From Bigelowiella natans CCMP2755 (Eukaryota; Cercozoa; Chlorarachniophyceae): a DNA stretch of 60,225 nt. The stretch is taken from the NCBI GenBank assembly GCA_000320545.1, contig ADNK01001729.1:1-60225 (forward strand), read 5' to 3'. The notes under the pieces are model-generated. The model had not been told where the DNA came from and made no database searches. It worked only from the letters and a program-made list of their open reading frames with translations. The first letter of the stretch is position 1. The number at the start of each line of letters is the position of its first letter. Below, one piece after another: positions 1 through 12,744 of the stretch. The position numbers and the translations under genes are program-made.

Positions 1-39
<39 letters not shown>

Positions 40-98
40 CTCTCTCTATCTCTCTCTTTCTCTCTCTCTCTCTTTCTCAAACTATGATTGTAAGAATA

Positions 99-138
<40 letters not shown>
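1..138. repeat. (TC)n and (GT)n microsatellites
   Basis: Bases 1-80 are a slightly interrupted TC tract and bases about 100-138 a GT tract. Apparent proteins read through such tracts in this window are artefacts. Bases 139-690 hold no exon I can support. Confidence 0.95.
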
Positions 139-139
<1 letters not shown>

Positions 140-679
140 TGCCCATAGATGCAATAACCCACTACCAAACATCCTACACAGGTGTATGTTTTGATGGTGA
201 GGAAGGGCCTCATTTCTAGGTATAGTAGACAAGATTACGCACACAACTAAATAGATGAGGAGAGGAAGTATTCACTCTTCCGAGATGTAATGCATATACT
301 GGTTTCACTGTTGTTTTTGTTGTTGTGTTGTGCATACATAGATTGCTCCAAGCCTCGGATCCAATAGCCTTGATCCACCAATGCGAGTTTGACAATACAA
401 TGCAGTTACATGTGCAGAGAATACCCAAAATGCATATAGCACCCCCCTTGGTCAGTACCCTCATCCCGCTCCGCATGTTCGCCTTTACACACTGAAAGGC
501 TGAATGAGTGTGATAAGCATATCTTAATATATGTATATGATATATGAATTGATAATCAGGGCAGCAAGATTGTTAGCGTTTGTCGGGTAATATATCTATC
601 GATTATATTTGACATAAACGCTTATAAATGTTTAAAAGTTGAAATGTTCTGAACATGAGCGATGATCATTTACTACTAG

Positions 680-1093
680 ATACATCCAAGCTCTCAAGTA
701 GAGAGCGGGGTTGACATCACGGGCCCTCCATTCTTCTGGGTGCTTGAGAAAGGAAAGACCGCTCGGCAAATTTCTAATGAAATTGCAAAGTTTGTTGGCT
801 TTGCAGAGCCTCAGTTTGTATCACTCAGGTGTTCGTCAATTGCATTTGATAGATACACATATTAGCATCGAGTGAAATGCGAAGCACGTGTCCTAAATGC
901 AACCACTGCCTCTTGAAATATGACGCACAATAAAAGCGCACGCTAGAACATGTAGGTAATGTGTACAAATTTGCAGATATGTTCCCAATAAAATATTGCG
1001 CAAATTAAGGCTCTCGAAAGGTATGAGTTGAGGAAGAGGAAGATAGAGAGAGAGAGGGTGAAGGAAGATGTCGCATTGAGCACACAGACACAC

Positions 1094-1126
<33 letters not shown>

Positions 1127-1823
1127 GAGACGCGTGCATAATCACACACATAATCACACGGAAAAGCACACGTAAACATGCATGGACACACCTAAAATAA
1201 AGCAGACCCATGCGTAGATCATGTGCGTGTGCTCGTATCAATGAACACTAAATATCACGATCCGAAATATCAACAGACGGGGCCCATGGCCATCCTCCTT
1301 TTTCTCTCACAACCATTGCTGATGAGGACTTTCCTTCGAGATTAAATTGGACAAGAGCGCATCTTGGCGTATTCCTACCGGTAGTACGTAAGCAATAAAT
1401 AGCAGCAGCAAATCGTGCAGCATGATGAAACCTCGTTCAATGTACAAAACAACACAAGTGTTTAGTATTCTTTCCCTCAACTCCAGTTTCTATCCACTGG
1501 AGCTGCAGATATATGAGCTCGTTTGTACCGTAGAAGACTTATGTTGCTGTTTGCTGCAGGAGGATTCAATTGCAGAGGAATTGATATCTGCTGCTCAAGG
1601 AAACAGGCGTCTTAGCAGCAGTTCGCGTCGATACAGCAGCAAGCATCGTAGCGAGAATGATGAAGAAGACGAACATGGGGGTTATGACGATGAAGATGAT
1701 GAGGATGGTGATGATAGGGAGCAAAGCCATTGCAACTATTTTGATACCGAGGAAGTTATGGGGACACATGTCGCCACGAATAGCGACCGACAGAGAACCG
1801 GCCTAAGGATCAACGCTCAGTGA
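680..1823 (+). CDS. Unidentified protein, exons with acidic C-terminal tail
   Basis: Three exon-like segments lie in order. The first is open from about 680 and ends at a GT donor after base 828; it includes ITGPPFFWVLEKGK followed by ARQISNEIAKFVGF. The second runs about 1275-1379 and ends HLGVFLP before GTAGTACG. The third starts after the acceptor TTTGCTGCAG at 1560 and runs to a TGA at 1821-1823. It opens EDSIAEELISAAQG and becomes Ser/Arg-rich, then strongly Asp/Glu-rich. The join from exon 1 to exon 2 does not agree in phase, so an exon is probably missing. The family was not recognised. The 5' end may lie outside the window. The acidic tail suggests a disordered, interaction-type terminus, which is inference only. 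Confidence 0.4.
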
Positions 1824-2459
1824 TATACGATGTTGGAGCATTTGGATTTAATAATGTGCCTAATCAATTAGAGAAGCTTGTTCTCAAAACCTTCGGTAAT
1901 ACGATAAGGACGTTGCAAATGTTTATTTTGCATGCACAGCCGTGCGTGTGCCGTGACTTCTATGGCCAATCCACAGTTCATCTGATACATTATGGCCGTT
2001 GCATGCATGAATGACACAAAGGAAGAGCAACTTCTCGCACGCTATACAATGTGCATTTTCAGCCCATCATGTCAGGCGCATGCATGTACGGTCCTATTTC
2101 GTAAGAGCATGAAGAACATTCTTATGAACTCTTTGTGATTTTAGACATGCAATGTGACATATGTGCACGCTATGCGGCATTGTCCATTGGACAAATTGCG
2201 AACCGTCTAGGTGTTACCAGTTTGCATGTCGCAAGCATGTAAAGTCGTTGTGCGTGTAGCACGACTAAGTATATAGCATAGCAATTCACAATGGTAATGC
2301 CTAGCAAGTACGTAGCAAGCATACCCACGCCGTGGTAACAAATGTTGTAGTGATGGATGCATTTGACCGTACAAGTGCATACGACAGTGATTCTACTCTA
2401 GCTGAGTATTTTCATGTTTGAGCTGCACATGAGCAGAGAATATAACTGAAAGTCATTAG

Positions 2460-2881
2460 TTTTAATAACAAAAGATATCTAAGTTTGGTGTCTACTATTA
2501 TTTATGATGTATCTTTAATTTTTGGTGAGCAATTGAAAGAACGGAGTCAACTTCTGATTGTAAGTAAAACTTAGTTGTTGCAGATATGTGACAGTAGTCA
2601 ATTTCTTCTTCCTCGCACTGCTGTATTAAAAAAAGCACAATCAGATGCGGCACCCGATACAAATTGATGGCATACGCATCATCTAATGTCATAGATTATA
2701 CTGGTCTTATTATTCATTAATCACCTATTCGTCGTCTCTCTAGATTGGAGGAGAAGCCATATCCACTTGGCCTCTGGTTGGAATTGACAGTCCAAGACCT
2801 TTGCATCGCTCTAAACATGAAATGTCATTATTAGCAGCATCGAAGAAAAGAAACTTAATAAAGGCTACTATTTCAATTTGA
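2460..2881 (+). CDS. Unidentified C-terminal exons
   Basis: The exon at 2460-2559 (TIIYDVSLIFGEQLKERSQ) ends at the strong donor GTAAGT. It joins in phase 0 to an exon starting at 2584 after TTGCAG, which reads ICDSSQFLLPRTAVLKKA and reaches TGA at 2665-2667. Alternatively that exon splices at an internal GT after PRTA to an exon at 2744-2881 (IGGEAISTWPLVGIDSP, ending TGA). Both routes keep phase 0, so alternative 3' ends are possible. It may belong to the same gene as the exons at 680-1823. The family was not recognised; the amphipathic first exon resembles a helix but gives no function. The stretch 1824-2459 contains many CATG/TGCA words and no supported exon. Confidence 0.4.
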
Positions 2882-2911
2882 CGATAATATATACATGTAT
2901 ATCGTGTCAAT

Positions 2912-3028
2912 ATGGGGGGAAGTAAGAAGCAGCATAATGGCTCTCCGCTATTTGATACGGTATTCGAATCAATGGCATCTTATTACGACGAGATTCAAGA
3001 TTTATTCGTTTATTCGTCGTTGCAATAA
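2912..3028 (+). CDS. Small ORF, 38 residues
   Basis: ATG at 2912 opens a short frame ending in TAA at 3026-3028. It begins MGGSKKQHNGSPLFDTVF and ends DLFVYSSLQ. The composition is protein-like and it lies alone between the preceding exons and the convergent WD40 gene. It could be a genuine short protein, a terminal exon, or chance. There is no recognisable domain. Confidence 0.25.
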   Translation: MGGSKKQHNGSPLFDTVFESMASYYDEIQDLFVYSSLQ

Positions 3029-3328
3029 CGCTAAGCGGCATATCGTGTAAGATATTAACTACCAAATTTCTTCATCAAGTACAACAAAAACATCGTAAAA
3101 CTAATAGTTTCTTTCATCATTTCGAAAAGTGCTCATTGTGATGTGTCCTCGCTTAAGACGCAATTACTTTATGCAGATAAATAAAAGGTTCTACTGATAA
3201 ATATAATGGTAATCGAAGAAGTGAAGTAACAGTAGATAGTAGTAATACACCCACCGATCCCATAATTTCGAGTGCACAGTCATCTGCTGCTGATATGATG
3301 AAAGAACACACACAGATGCAATATCATA

Positions 3329-3331
<3 letters not shown>

Positions 3332-3372
<41 letters not shown>

Positions 3373-3380
3373 TGTGTGTG
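3332..3380. repeat. (TG)n microsatellite
   Basis: A near-pure TG tract just beyond the 3' end of the minus-strand WD40 gene. No exon is visible between 3029 and 3445. Confidence 0.9.
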
Positions 3381-3445
3381 TCAAATTAAACTCTTTAATT
3401 ATCGTTGGTGACTTCAAATTCTTCTCCTATTCTCTCTCTCTCCTT

Positions 3446-4531
3446 CTACCACCCATATTCATATGAATGGTTGCTGCAACCTTTGGTTTGGTTTGTCTCC
3501 CCTTCTTCCATGCCATTCTTTCCTTCATCACCATCTCCATCTTTGCTACAGCCATGCTGCTGCTGCTGCTGCTTAAGTAAGGATAACGCACGTACTCTCC
3601 CTCCTTCTCGTGAGACATCGATTCGACTATTCGTTGTGATAAAAGAGAACATCCCTGGAATCTGGTGCCCCTGCGTCTGTTGATGCAGTAGTAGCTGCTT
3701 GTCATTATCTTGGTGCACTTTCCACATCAACTCGCAGCTGCTAGATTCCTTTTGTGTGCTAGTAGTAGTAGTGGTAGTAGAAGGAGGAGTATTACTACTA
3801 CCGCTGCTACATCTCTTCACACCCATCATGTTCTCTTTCTTGCTACTGCAATAGGTCAACCGTACCACAGCACCCTGTATCTTCTTCTTCTTTTTCGAGG
3901 AGCTTTCAGATGCTGCTGCTGCAGAGCAGACGTAATAAAGGCAACTTCCTTCATCATGTGGGTGAGGTATGATCTTGCCAACGATGCTGCTATTCTTGTT
4001 CAGTTTGTCCGTTGTTGTTGTTGTTGCATCCGAAGACACATCCTCATGTTTTTGCTGCTTGCCATTCACACTTACCTCGTCTTTTTCATCTTCATTAGAA
4101 CTTGCAATGGAGAGGATCTTTTATAATAATCAGTACAGTTGATAGGTGAGAACTATCGTAAGAAACCATCGTAAAAATAGATAAGGCATCACTGCTTTGC
4201 TCACTCCTTAGTGAATAGTATTCAGAATTAATCTCTCGTCATTCGTAAGAAATCATGTTATTCGTCAACTGGAAAAATGATACGGGATATTACCTCCCAG
4301 ATGGACTTTTCTGCTATAGGCGAAATAAAGGTCTTTGGCTGCTGCTGCTGCTTCTTCTTCTTCATGAGATTTATCGAAAATGCACTCAAAGTCCCATCGT
4401 TTGTCAACGTGGCCAAAACGTTCTCTTGATTTCTGAACATGTAACAATACGCGATTATAGATTATATGCAATCTATTACATTGCGGGTGCGCGCCGTTGC
4501 GTGGGCGAGTATAGCAGTGTGTTGGTGTGTT

Positions 4532-4563
<32 letters not shown>

Positions 4564-4652
4564 GTTGTGTGTGTGTTCTTAAGTGCTGCTTCATACCATC
4601 ACAAGAACGTATTACTTAAGTCCGATTGATGACAACAAGTCTTCAAATGATT

Positions 4653-4693
<41 letters not shown>

Positions 4694-5877
4694 GATGAGC
4701 AGTACACCGGTACTGCATTCAGTTATTACCCTTTCATTTTCGAATCGATATGGGAGAGAAAACACAACGAGCTCACAGGAGCTTTTGTGGTAAACTCGGC
4801 AAGAATTTCCATATTTGCCTAAACATTGGAAGTGCTCATTTAATTATCATTGCATATTGAACGCGAATATTAACAAATACAATTTGAAATATAGCACGTT
4901 TATTACCATTATAGTAGTAGTAGTAGCAGTAGCAGTACCGTATTCAAGACGCAGATTCGTCCACCTCCTCCGTTGTCCTCACCGCCCCCAAATGCAACTA
5001 CGTTTGGGTTTGCTCGAGAGCCTATTCAAGTTCCCAAAACACGATGATAACTCATTATATGTTACATTGCATCACGTCTACGGATGACAGCACACACGGA
5101 AAGTGCATGCTTGCTCAGTTCAATATTATTTGAAGCAGCGCAGTGAATGAGAAACTACTATATCCAAGTTGTCGCTCTCGATGCAACACTTTGGAAATTA
5201 GCAGAATGTAATTATAACACCTCTTTTACTGCTACTCGTGTTTCTTTCAGACGGGGGGGGAGGGAACAAAACAAAAGCTAGGATTATTCTCCAAAGTGCC
5301 AAAAACAAACTCACCAGCTACACACATTGGAACTTGGGGAGTTGTTCTTTTCCCAAGATGGCTATTAGATTTCTTAGGAAATGCAGACTGCTGAAATCTT
5401 CGCACTCGACACCGACTTCCAGTATTGTCGGAGCAACGGGATCGAATACAATCAGTTTCCTTCAGCTGTCTCCATATTCCTTCACACAGTGGAAGAAATA
5501 ACAGTAATAATTATAATAATAATAACAATAATAATAATACACGCTTCCTACAAATCATGCCATAAGCAGAGAAAGACACACCTGATTGTAGTGGCGCTGG
5601 GAATGAAAACTCCATCACATGTGATGACGCTGAATATCCATGCACCTATTTCAGTAGCAATGTGAAACCACTATCACGTCGTCTATCAAGGGGTGAGTGG
5701 GGGGGGAGGGGGCAGAATTTGTTGATGATGCAGCATGAAGTTGTCTGTCTGCCTATAATGTCCAGAAAACATGTAGCATCTAAAATCAAGAATAAGAATG
5801 ATAATCAGAAGGTCTCCAACTTCATAAGCATAAGCATACTTCTACATGAGCACTGGTATGATCATCATCATATTTCT

Positions 5878-5909
<32 letters not shown>

Positions 5910-6211
5910 AGTATAACCCAAAGATGATATGAGCTGAGAGGACCCTAGACTGGAACATATGATATCCAGTATAATTAAGAACAACACGCATAGCAAACAA
6001 CTTTATTGAGGCCGTTCTACTTCTACTCCTCTCCCTCCTACCACTAGTGCGGAGCGTGTGGAACTACATTAAAAAGCTGCTCATTGTTTCACTACGACTT
6101 CACTACTATTTCCTCATGCAACGATACGAAGGATTTGCAAAAAGAAGTGGCATCATTATTATCATCAATTATCACCTATTGGCAAATTCGTCGACAATAG
6201 CAAATAACACT

Positions 6212-6269
<58 letters not shown>

Positions 6270-6591
6270 TATAAACACACCCAGCAGGGGAGTCCGTACG
6301 GATGAGAGTACAGTTTGCCAAACACAACTTCCTTTCTGTGCCCAGACTCACATGACCCATTCCTGATGATTCATTAATAAACAAAGAGGAGGAGGAGGAG
6401 AGAAGGAGCATTCTTCGCACATGAAAGCACAGCGGTATTGGACATATTATCTTATTTATGTTTGCCAAAAGCAGTAGTAGTTGCAGGTGTTGAATGAAGA
6501 ATGGGATGATGATGTTTGATGATCATCTGTATCCTCTGGCATTATTACCAGCTGTTCTTGCTCCGGGATTGGCGACTCCTTCACGACCATA
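3446..6591 (-). CDS. WD40-repeat protein with Gln/Ser/Thr-rich C-terminal tail
   Basis: Six exons join on the minus strand with matching phases: 5645-5582, 5459-5326, 5021-4939, 4818-4730, 4432-4294 and 4117-3446 (stop). Joined, they give beta-propeller-like units: KLIVFDP...LHFLRNLIAILG, then ANPNVVAFGGG...RICVLNT, then MEILAEFTTKAPVSSLCFL, then NVLATLTNDGTLSAFSI. These have the spacing of WD40 blades (hydrophobic strand, Gly/Asp turn, strand). The last exon encodes about 220 residues rich in Ser, Thr, Lys and Gln runs and is probably disordered. The 5' part is uncertain: a plausible exon lies at about 6358-6295 (KEVVFGKLYSHPYG) and a plausible ATG at 6591 (MVVKESPIPEQEQL). WD proteins act as scaffolds; the partner is unknown. 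A Sec12/PREB-like propeller is possible but not established. Introns hold GA, TAG, CTT and AC repeats. Confidence 0.7.
6207..6275. repeat. (AC)n microsatellite in the WD40 gene 5' region
   Basis: Interrupted AC tract flanking the putative exon near 6295-6358. It is probably intronic. Confidence 0.9.
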
Positions 6592-6607
6592 ATGGAAGAA
6601 CAATTAC

Positions 6608-6728
6608 GCACAACAACAACAACAACAACAACAACAACATAGAATATTTTATTCCCACTAGTAGCAGCAGTACGTTTTCAATTCAGAACAAACTCTCTTT
6701 GCCTCTATCTCTCCTTCCTTCATACACA

Positions 6729-6811
<83 letters not shown>

Positions 6812-6815
6812 AGGA
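6608..6815. repeat. (CAA)n, (TA)n, (GA)n and G-tract compound repeat
   Basis: (CAA)n at about 6608-6640, then (TA)n at about 6731-6780, (GA)n to about 6800 and a run of ten G. It lies between the WD40 gene start and the next minus-strand gene. Confidence 0.9.
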
Positions 6816-6989
6816 GAGAGAGAGTCCTCTTTCTTCATGCAGATGGTGCACTACAAATGGCATTTTCTAGATATTATCCAAATAACCGTGCTTATCTAAA
6901 CCACGCATAGTCTTATAGAACGAGGCAATAGATACTCTCTTTTACACATTCTTCTCCTTGTCTTTATTAATACGGTTTCGAATTTGTCA

Positions 6990-9530
6990 TATACTGGTGA
7001 TAGCACCGTTTCCTGGAATGAATACAGGGTTGAAAAGCAACACCGGCTTCTCTTCCAACACTTTGTCTAACAGTCTCCAATTATCAACCTGGATAAAACA
7101 AATAAATTCGATAACTTGTGCTAACGGTATCATGCCAAATGACAGCAAGAGCCCCGCAGCAAAGATGTTTATGTAAAGTAGGGATGAAAGGTGCTGCGTG
7201 AATTCTAGTTTCTTACCTCAATGTCTAAGCAAATAAGCACGCTGGCCTGAATATGACGTAACAACTCGAGCATTCACACATGTACCAAGATATTATGATA
7301 TTGATAGACATGAACGACTACTGCACGTTGCACGGTACAGGTGCTGCGTGTTGGTGCTTGATTTAAGTATAAAATCAGTCACAAACCTTTCCGAATTCTG
7401 TATCAAAGAATACGCAATGTTGACCCTCAGAGAACCGATTCTTTAGAAATTCATGCACGCGCTGTTTGTGGTAACTGAATATCAATAATACGAAGATTGA
7501 TCATTACGTGCGAGTTATCCATTTACTATTTTATGAGTGCGCATTTTAAGTGGGTCTTCCTCCTTACGTTGCAGCTAAATCTCCAGAACGGTTCAGCACA
7601 AAGCAGGTGATATATCCTGAGGCCAAGAATGCACGCAACAAATGTGTTTGAATGATTTAGGTTTCTCCAATGCAGTATTTGAAAGTTGTTGTAATACTTT
7701 TCCACTTTTGTTCTTTTTGGTCGTATTCCTCCGATGTTGTTGTCCCTAAGTGATATCAGCCAAACGCACACATATATTTGGCATGTTTCTCGATAAGTTA
7801 TGCTGTAATCTCTATATATCGAAGAAGTTGGACCTAAGATGATGTACACTGAGTGCCGTTTTGCCAATTCAGAGGCTTTTTTCAAGTAAGGGTTGATTTT
7901 TACCTACCCGCCATCTTAAATTAGCACCATGTGTGATGATACCGTGCATCTAAGCTACGTAAGCTTCGGACACAGTGTCATTCCTTACTTGGTTTCTTAC
8001 ACGAACTAGTGGAAATACTAATTCAAGCCATGTTGTTCCGAAGGTATTGTGGTCGTTGCACATATATCCATATCATGATACTTGTAGGAATAGGCACACA
8101 TTACTAAGTACATCGGCTATCCCTGAAGGTTCGATATCTGTCTGAGGCCGATTCGCATCTGGCCAGGGAAACATCTGCAAGCAAGGTCTTCATCACCAAA
8201 ATATAGTATTCTATGTCGAAATGAGAGACGCAAACTTGGTAAATTTTTGCAAACCTAGCTCTTATTTTCAGATAAAGAAGAGCGTAGATCGTCTCATTCA
8301 TCACATTTTCATCAGACTTCTTTGCTTATGAGACATACATTGAGAGCAGAATTCTCGGGGAAAACGAGAAAATCAGGTCGCTTTCTAAGGCCTTCAGCCT
8401 TTACACCTGAAGAAATAGTAGATAATTAAAACTATTATTTGAAACATACTCAGTAACTTGTTTCATCGTTTATTCCGTTCTTCACTTACGAGCCATCATA
8501 GCTTCCACCTGTGTGCACATATGTGAATAAACTTTATGATGACAAATACTGTTTGTATAGAGGAAATGTCCATATGAATATGTTCGAAGGAAAAGTGCAA
8601 ACTAAGTGCATAACACGTATACATACTTCTTCCTCCAAATCGGCACTCCGCATATGGTTAACCTATGGTCATTATCAATATCGACGATGTGTGAAGAGTT
8701 TCCAAAATTTAAGAAGAGAAATAAATTCACATATAAAATATTTTGGATGGTATTGTTGCATTAAAGGTAGTAGCTAAAAAGGGTGAAAATCATGCTCAAT
8801 TTCCCGATAAAATGTATAAAAGTCGCCCAGGTATTTTCTTTTTAGAATTGCTAAGGGTTTGAAAGTATAAATCTTATACTTGACAAAGCCAAACGGTGCA
8901 TGTATCCGGTGTTGATTCAGCTTTGAAGGGTGACTGTGACCGTCCTGCAACAGCAAGACAGCAGTACAGCAGGTTAAGAAGCAGCCAGTACAGCACTAGC
9001 TTATGGTTCATACTCAGATAGCTTTTTTGCTCAGCTTTGGCAGAGTCGTGAGCTTTGAAATCCGACATTCTAGTTGAAACGGAACCGCCTTTGTCTGTGA
9101 AGTTGTATAGAGGTTACAATGAGATTGGATATTCCGTACTTCTCCGAAGATATAATACCACTCTTCTTCTGCTTCATCTTTTTCAATTTTGCGAGCTCTC
9201 TTGCTCTTCGCACATGATACGGCTCTTCATTTACAGAAGCTCTCGGCATTATTAGTGCCGGAGGGGGAGGTGGTACGTGAGGAATGGTAGAAGACGACGC
9301 ATTGGGGGGTGATGGATCGGAAGACATGATCGATCCGTTCAAACTTGAGTTCTCTCGAATGCGCAGATGACGACAAGATTTTGTCTTGTCGCATCCGAAA
9401 ACAGGGCCCTTTTTTTTTATCCATCACCGAAAACTTCGGGAGGAAGGTGTCCAGATAAAACAATTGTAGAAAATCCTTGTCGCACACTAAAAACATCATC
9501 CATTCGTAACGAGAGAATCTCGGCAAATTC
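6990..9530 (-). CDS. Unidentified intron-rich gene with Pro-rich N-terminal region
   Basis: Exon-like pieces on the minus strand include one at about 9526-9430 (PEFAEILSLRMDDVFSVRQG). Another, at about 9345-9140, has a run of five prolines (IPHVPPPPPALIMPRASV) and then a basic helix (YHVRRARELAKLKKMKQKK). Its donor after a GAGAA joins in phase to an exon at about 9068-9010 (FKAHDSAKAEQKSYL), which joins in phase to one at about 8952-8890 (PFKAESTPDTCTVWLCQ). Further candidates are about 8174-8098 (MFPWPDANRPQTDIEPSG), about 7615-7567 and about 7101-7004 (LLDKVLEEKPVLLFNPVF). Not every join was resolved, and two genes could be present. The family was not recognised. The Pro-rich plus basic-helix layout suggests a protein-binding adaptor, which is inference only. 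Confidence 0.45.
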
Positions 9531-9589
9531 TGGGAAGGAACGTCGGAGCTTAATCCCCTCCCCCAGCCCCCAGAGCACTACAACATACA

Positions 9590-10401
9590 ATGAGCTGCAG
9601 AAGAGGGTAGGAGGATAAAATTTAGCTTCGATGAAAATGCAGGGAGGGAAATAAAATGGATGGTTAATGACTTCCTGCTTGTTGTGATTTGCCCCCTCCC
9701 CCCTCCCCCCAAAAAAATAAAAACACTCGTCAGGGGTCCCACGAAGGGAGCGCCCCGGCACCAGAATTCCGTTGCGTTTAAGCACAACAAACACTCCAAA
9801 AAGTCAAAAAAGATTGAAGGGTAAGTTCGCCTATGTCTTAAAACGCAATGTTTCCTTCAACCTCAACACTAGCCAAGTACCCAGAAGTTCGCGAGAAACA
9901 CACACAGCAAATAATAACACGCAGAATTAGTCATATGGGACTTTGTCCTAAATGCCAAGGAATCATCGAATGGAGAAAGGTGCCTTTCGATATAATGTGC
10001 ATAATGCCGACAGCATTTAATAAACATTAACATTTCTTTCCAAAACACATTATGTAATTATTACATGTTCTGTGTGTCGATGTTTGTGGGTGCGAGTGTA
10101 TGTGTTGTATATATATGTTTGGGTATGGGCAGTGTACATGAACTCTTCTGAATCGTCATCTTCTACTTAGAAATACCGAAAATACAAGCCTTTGAAGGCT
10201 CCCCGAAAATGTGGTAGCTGCTCGAAACGTAAGTAGTAGTTTCTGATTACATCTTTGCATTGCTGTGTATTAGGTGCTGACTTTGCACAATCGAATATAT
10301 GAATCAAGTTCAAATCACATGATTTTAGACAGCACATACCCATACCACGCATATACTTGACATGTAAATTATGAATATATCAATATATAAGTAAGATAAC
10401 A

Positions 10402-10442
<41 letters not shown>

Positions 10443-10876
10443 TAGATTTATCAAAACGGTGATAGCGGTAAGTTGTACACATCGTTCATGACCGTCGTTA
10501 TTTTCCAGGAGCTATAGTGCGCGCATACCACGTCATTTGCGGCCCATGCAGATCTGCTAAACAAGTATGTAGAGTGAACAATAGTGGAATCGTTGTTGGA
10601 GAATGTACACCTAACACTGCGTTCCTTAGGTTTGTGCTAAGTGCCTCTTACCTTGCAATCAATGGAAAAGTGTTGGGGGGGGGGAGGAAGAAGAAGAGGA
10701 AGAGGAAGCTGGAGGAGCTCAAGCGGACAATAATCCTAATGGAAATCATGTTGATACAAATGAATCAAAGCCTAATGATGGAATTTATGAGGAGGAGGAC
10801 AAAAAGGGTGCAGTTGTAGATACTGGTACTATACACCTTCAACCGACCGTGCACGATTTGATAACGTGTGTACGAA

Positions 10877-10914
<38 letters not shown>

Positions 10915-11263
10915 ATTGAGTTTTGCTCACTCATAGTTGTTAATGACTGAAACACAACTTGTAGTGACGAGTTGTATATTTCTACGCTGTTATTGCTTGA
11001 TGATAAATTGTTAGAAACAAATGAAGAAAAGAGTGTCAATCCTTCATCATCTAAGCCGCAACCGACTCGAAAGGAACTCAATGAAAGGTGAAATAAGTTT
11101 ATCACAGGAACATCAGAGAGAAGCGAATCATATGCATTCTCAAATTCACACAACACAGCAGAATCCCACTGCCCAATTGTCGATGTAGTAGTGCAAAGAT
11201 TGCCTGTAATTTTAGCCGATAAATACTGCATTATTATAATAACGCTGAGACATGAATATCATA

Positions 11264-11302
<39 letters not shown>

Positions 11303-11371
11303 AGGCTGAATGACCCTGATCTCCGTGAACGAGAAAGGAGAACGATACTAAGAAAGCTTGATCAAATGTAA
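9590..11371 (+). CDS. DUF2039 / C9orf85-family protein, complete 8-exon gene
   Basis: Exons 9590-9606, 9734-9820, 9925-9979, 10171-10228, 10509-10564, 10630-10865, 10965-11087 and 11305-11371 all join in phase and give 232 residues. The family core is plain: APRHQNSVAFKHNKHSKK, then CPKCQGIIEWRKKYRKYKPL, then CGSCSKR, YHVICGPC and VCAKC. These are the CxxC pairs of a small zinc-binding protein conserved across eukaryotes whose function is not settled. The human member has about 180 residues; here the C-terminus carries an added Glu-rich run and a second acidic, then basic segment ending RRTILRKLDQM. The G10 tract at 10675-10684 is read in frame and needs no frameshift. Introns carry TG (10405-10440) and AT (10877-10911, 11264-11300) microsatellites. 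Confidence 0.9.
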
Positions 11372-12119
11372 CAGCAGCCATTAAGCGAGTATGATGATGA
11401 CCTATTAATGCTATTGGCTATACGATGTACATCTAAGCAAAGGCGCTTATATCACCATATCAACTACACAGTATTCATATCGTCCAATTTGAATTTATCG
11501 AGCAGAACGTGACACGCGTCATGAAGGCAAGACGTGTGTGCAAAGTAGGCTGCTGCTTACATACACATTTATTTTTTTACTGTAGTAAGTCATAGCTTGC
11601 GCCTGGTACGTAATCTAGGCTAGTTTGTGCTGATTCGCATGATTGTTCGCACGGAGTCAAGCTATGGACACTACATGCATCTATGGGACGGAACATTGCA
11701 TGTCTATCATCGGATGTAATGAATAAATTATTTTTTTGCCAATGGCCATCCTAGTGTGTTCGTGTAGCTACATCCCAAGCAGCACAGAGCGCTGAACTTG
11801 TGCAAATCTATTCATTGCTACGGCAAACTAGCGTTTTTAAAACTGTGATGATGCCACACATGTTATCATATGTGCTGCATATATAATTGCAATTGTTTTA
11901 CTGGCATGCGAGCATGTATCTAGCATGCATGCATGCATGCATTTGTGCGTGTGTGTGTGTGGCCGCTGAACATTGTAGAGCTACATTAGAATGGCCATTG
12001 ATAGCATCCAATTTAACCATGACACGCACCTGACACACGTATGATCGATATTACGATAGCACTTTCGGCAGCCCATGATACATACCTAATAACACTGTCT
12101 GGCTTGCTTATTGCAACTG
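11372..12119. other. Convergent intergenic spacer rich in CATG/TGCA
   Basis: The spacer lies between the 3' ends of the DUF2039 gene (+) and the ankyrin gene (-). It contains GCATGCATGCATGC at about 11922-11941, a short GT tract, and no supported exon. Confidence 0.7.
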
Positions 12120-12700
12120 CTAGCATTGCTGCTCTTGGCCCTCCACTTCCCCTTCCAAGTCCTCCTTATCATCGATATCACAATGCAGCATTTCCTTGCT
12201 TCTCCTCCCATCCCTCATTTGTTCCCCTAGGTATCTAACGACTTCAGGATGGCCTCCTGCTGATGAGTTCTTTCCTCGACGCGCAAGCGCTCCGGATGCA
12301 TAGTCACGAGCAGTCCTTGCTTTGAAGAAATCTCGTTTGTAAACATCCACACCGCAATTTTCTACCAGATACTTAACCACCTTTATATTACCATTACCTG
12401 TTTAAATATCAAATAGGATCATAATGCTGCGCGTCTCACGAATATGATCTTCAGTACGTCAAGGCCCAACACTCAATATGCAACATTAATCCGAAAAAGT
12501 ATTGCGTTTCGACAACTAGCGAAGCCACGACTACTACCTGCTGCAAAAAAGAGCGGCGTTTGGCCTTTGTCATTTTCACACAATTCCGCATCACCGTGCT
12601 CCACCAGAAACCTGGCCACATACCCACAATAGACATAGCATGATGAGTATAACTGCACCCCAACTAACATTATATATTATATGTGTGTGTATATTATATA

Positions 12701-12744
<44 letters not shown>

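Noticed and set aside
216-476. 86-codon minus-strand frame near the left end
   Set aside because: Only a short part (HWWIKAIGSEAWSNL) looks like an exon, and no partner exon could be joined.
943-1241. Several overlapping frames rich in Ser-Leu or Cys-Val
   Set aside because: Translations of TC and TG microsatellites, not genes.
10675-10684. G10 tract as a frameshift in the DUF2039 gene
   Set aside because: Reading from the exon's own acceptor keeps the frame through the G tract into a protein-like acidic tail; no frameshift needed.
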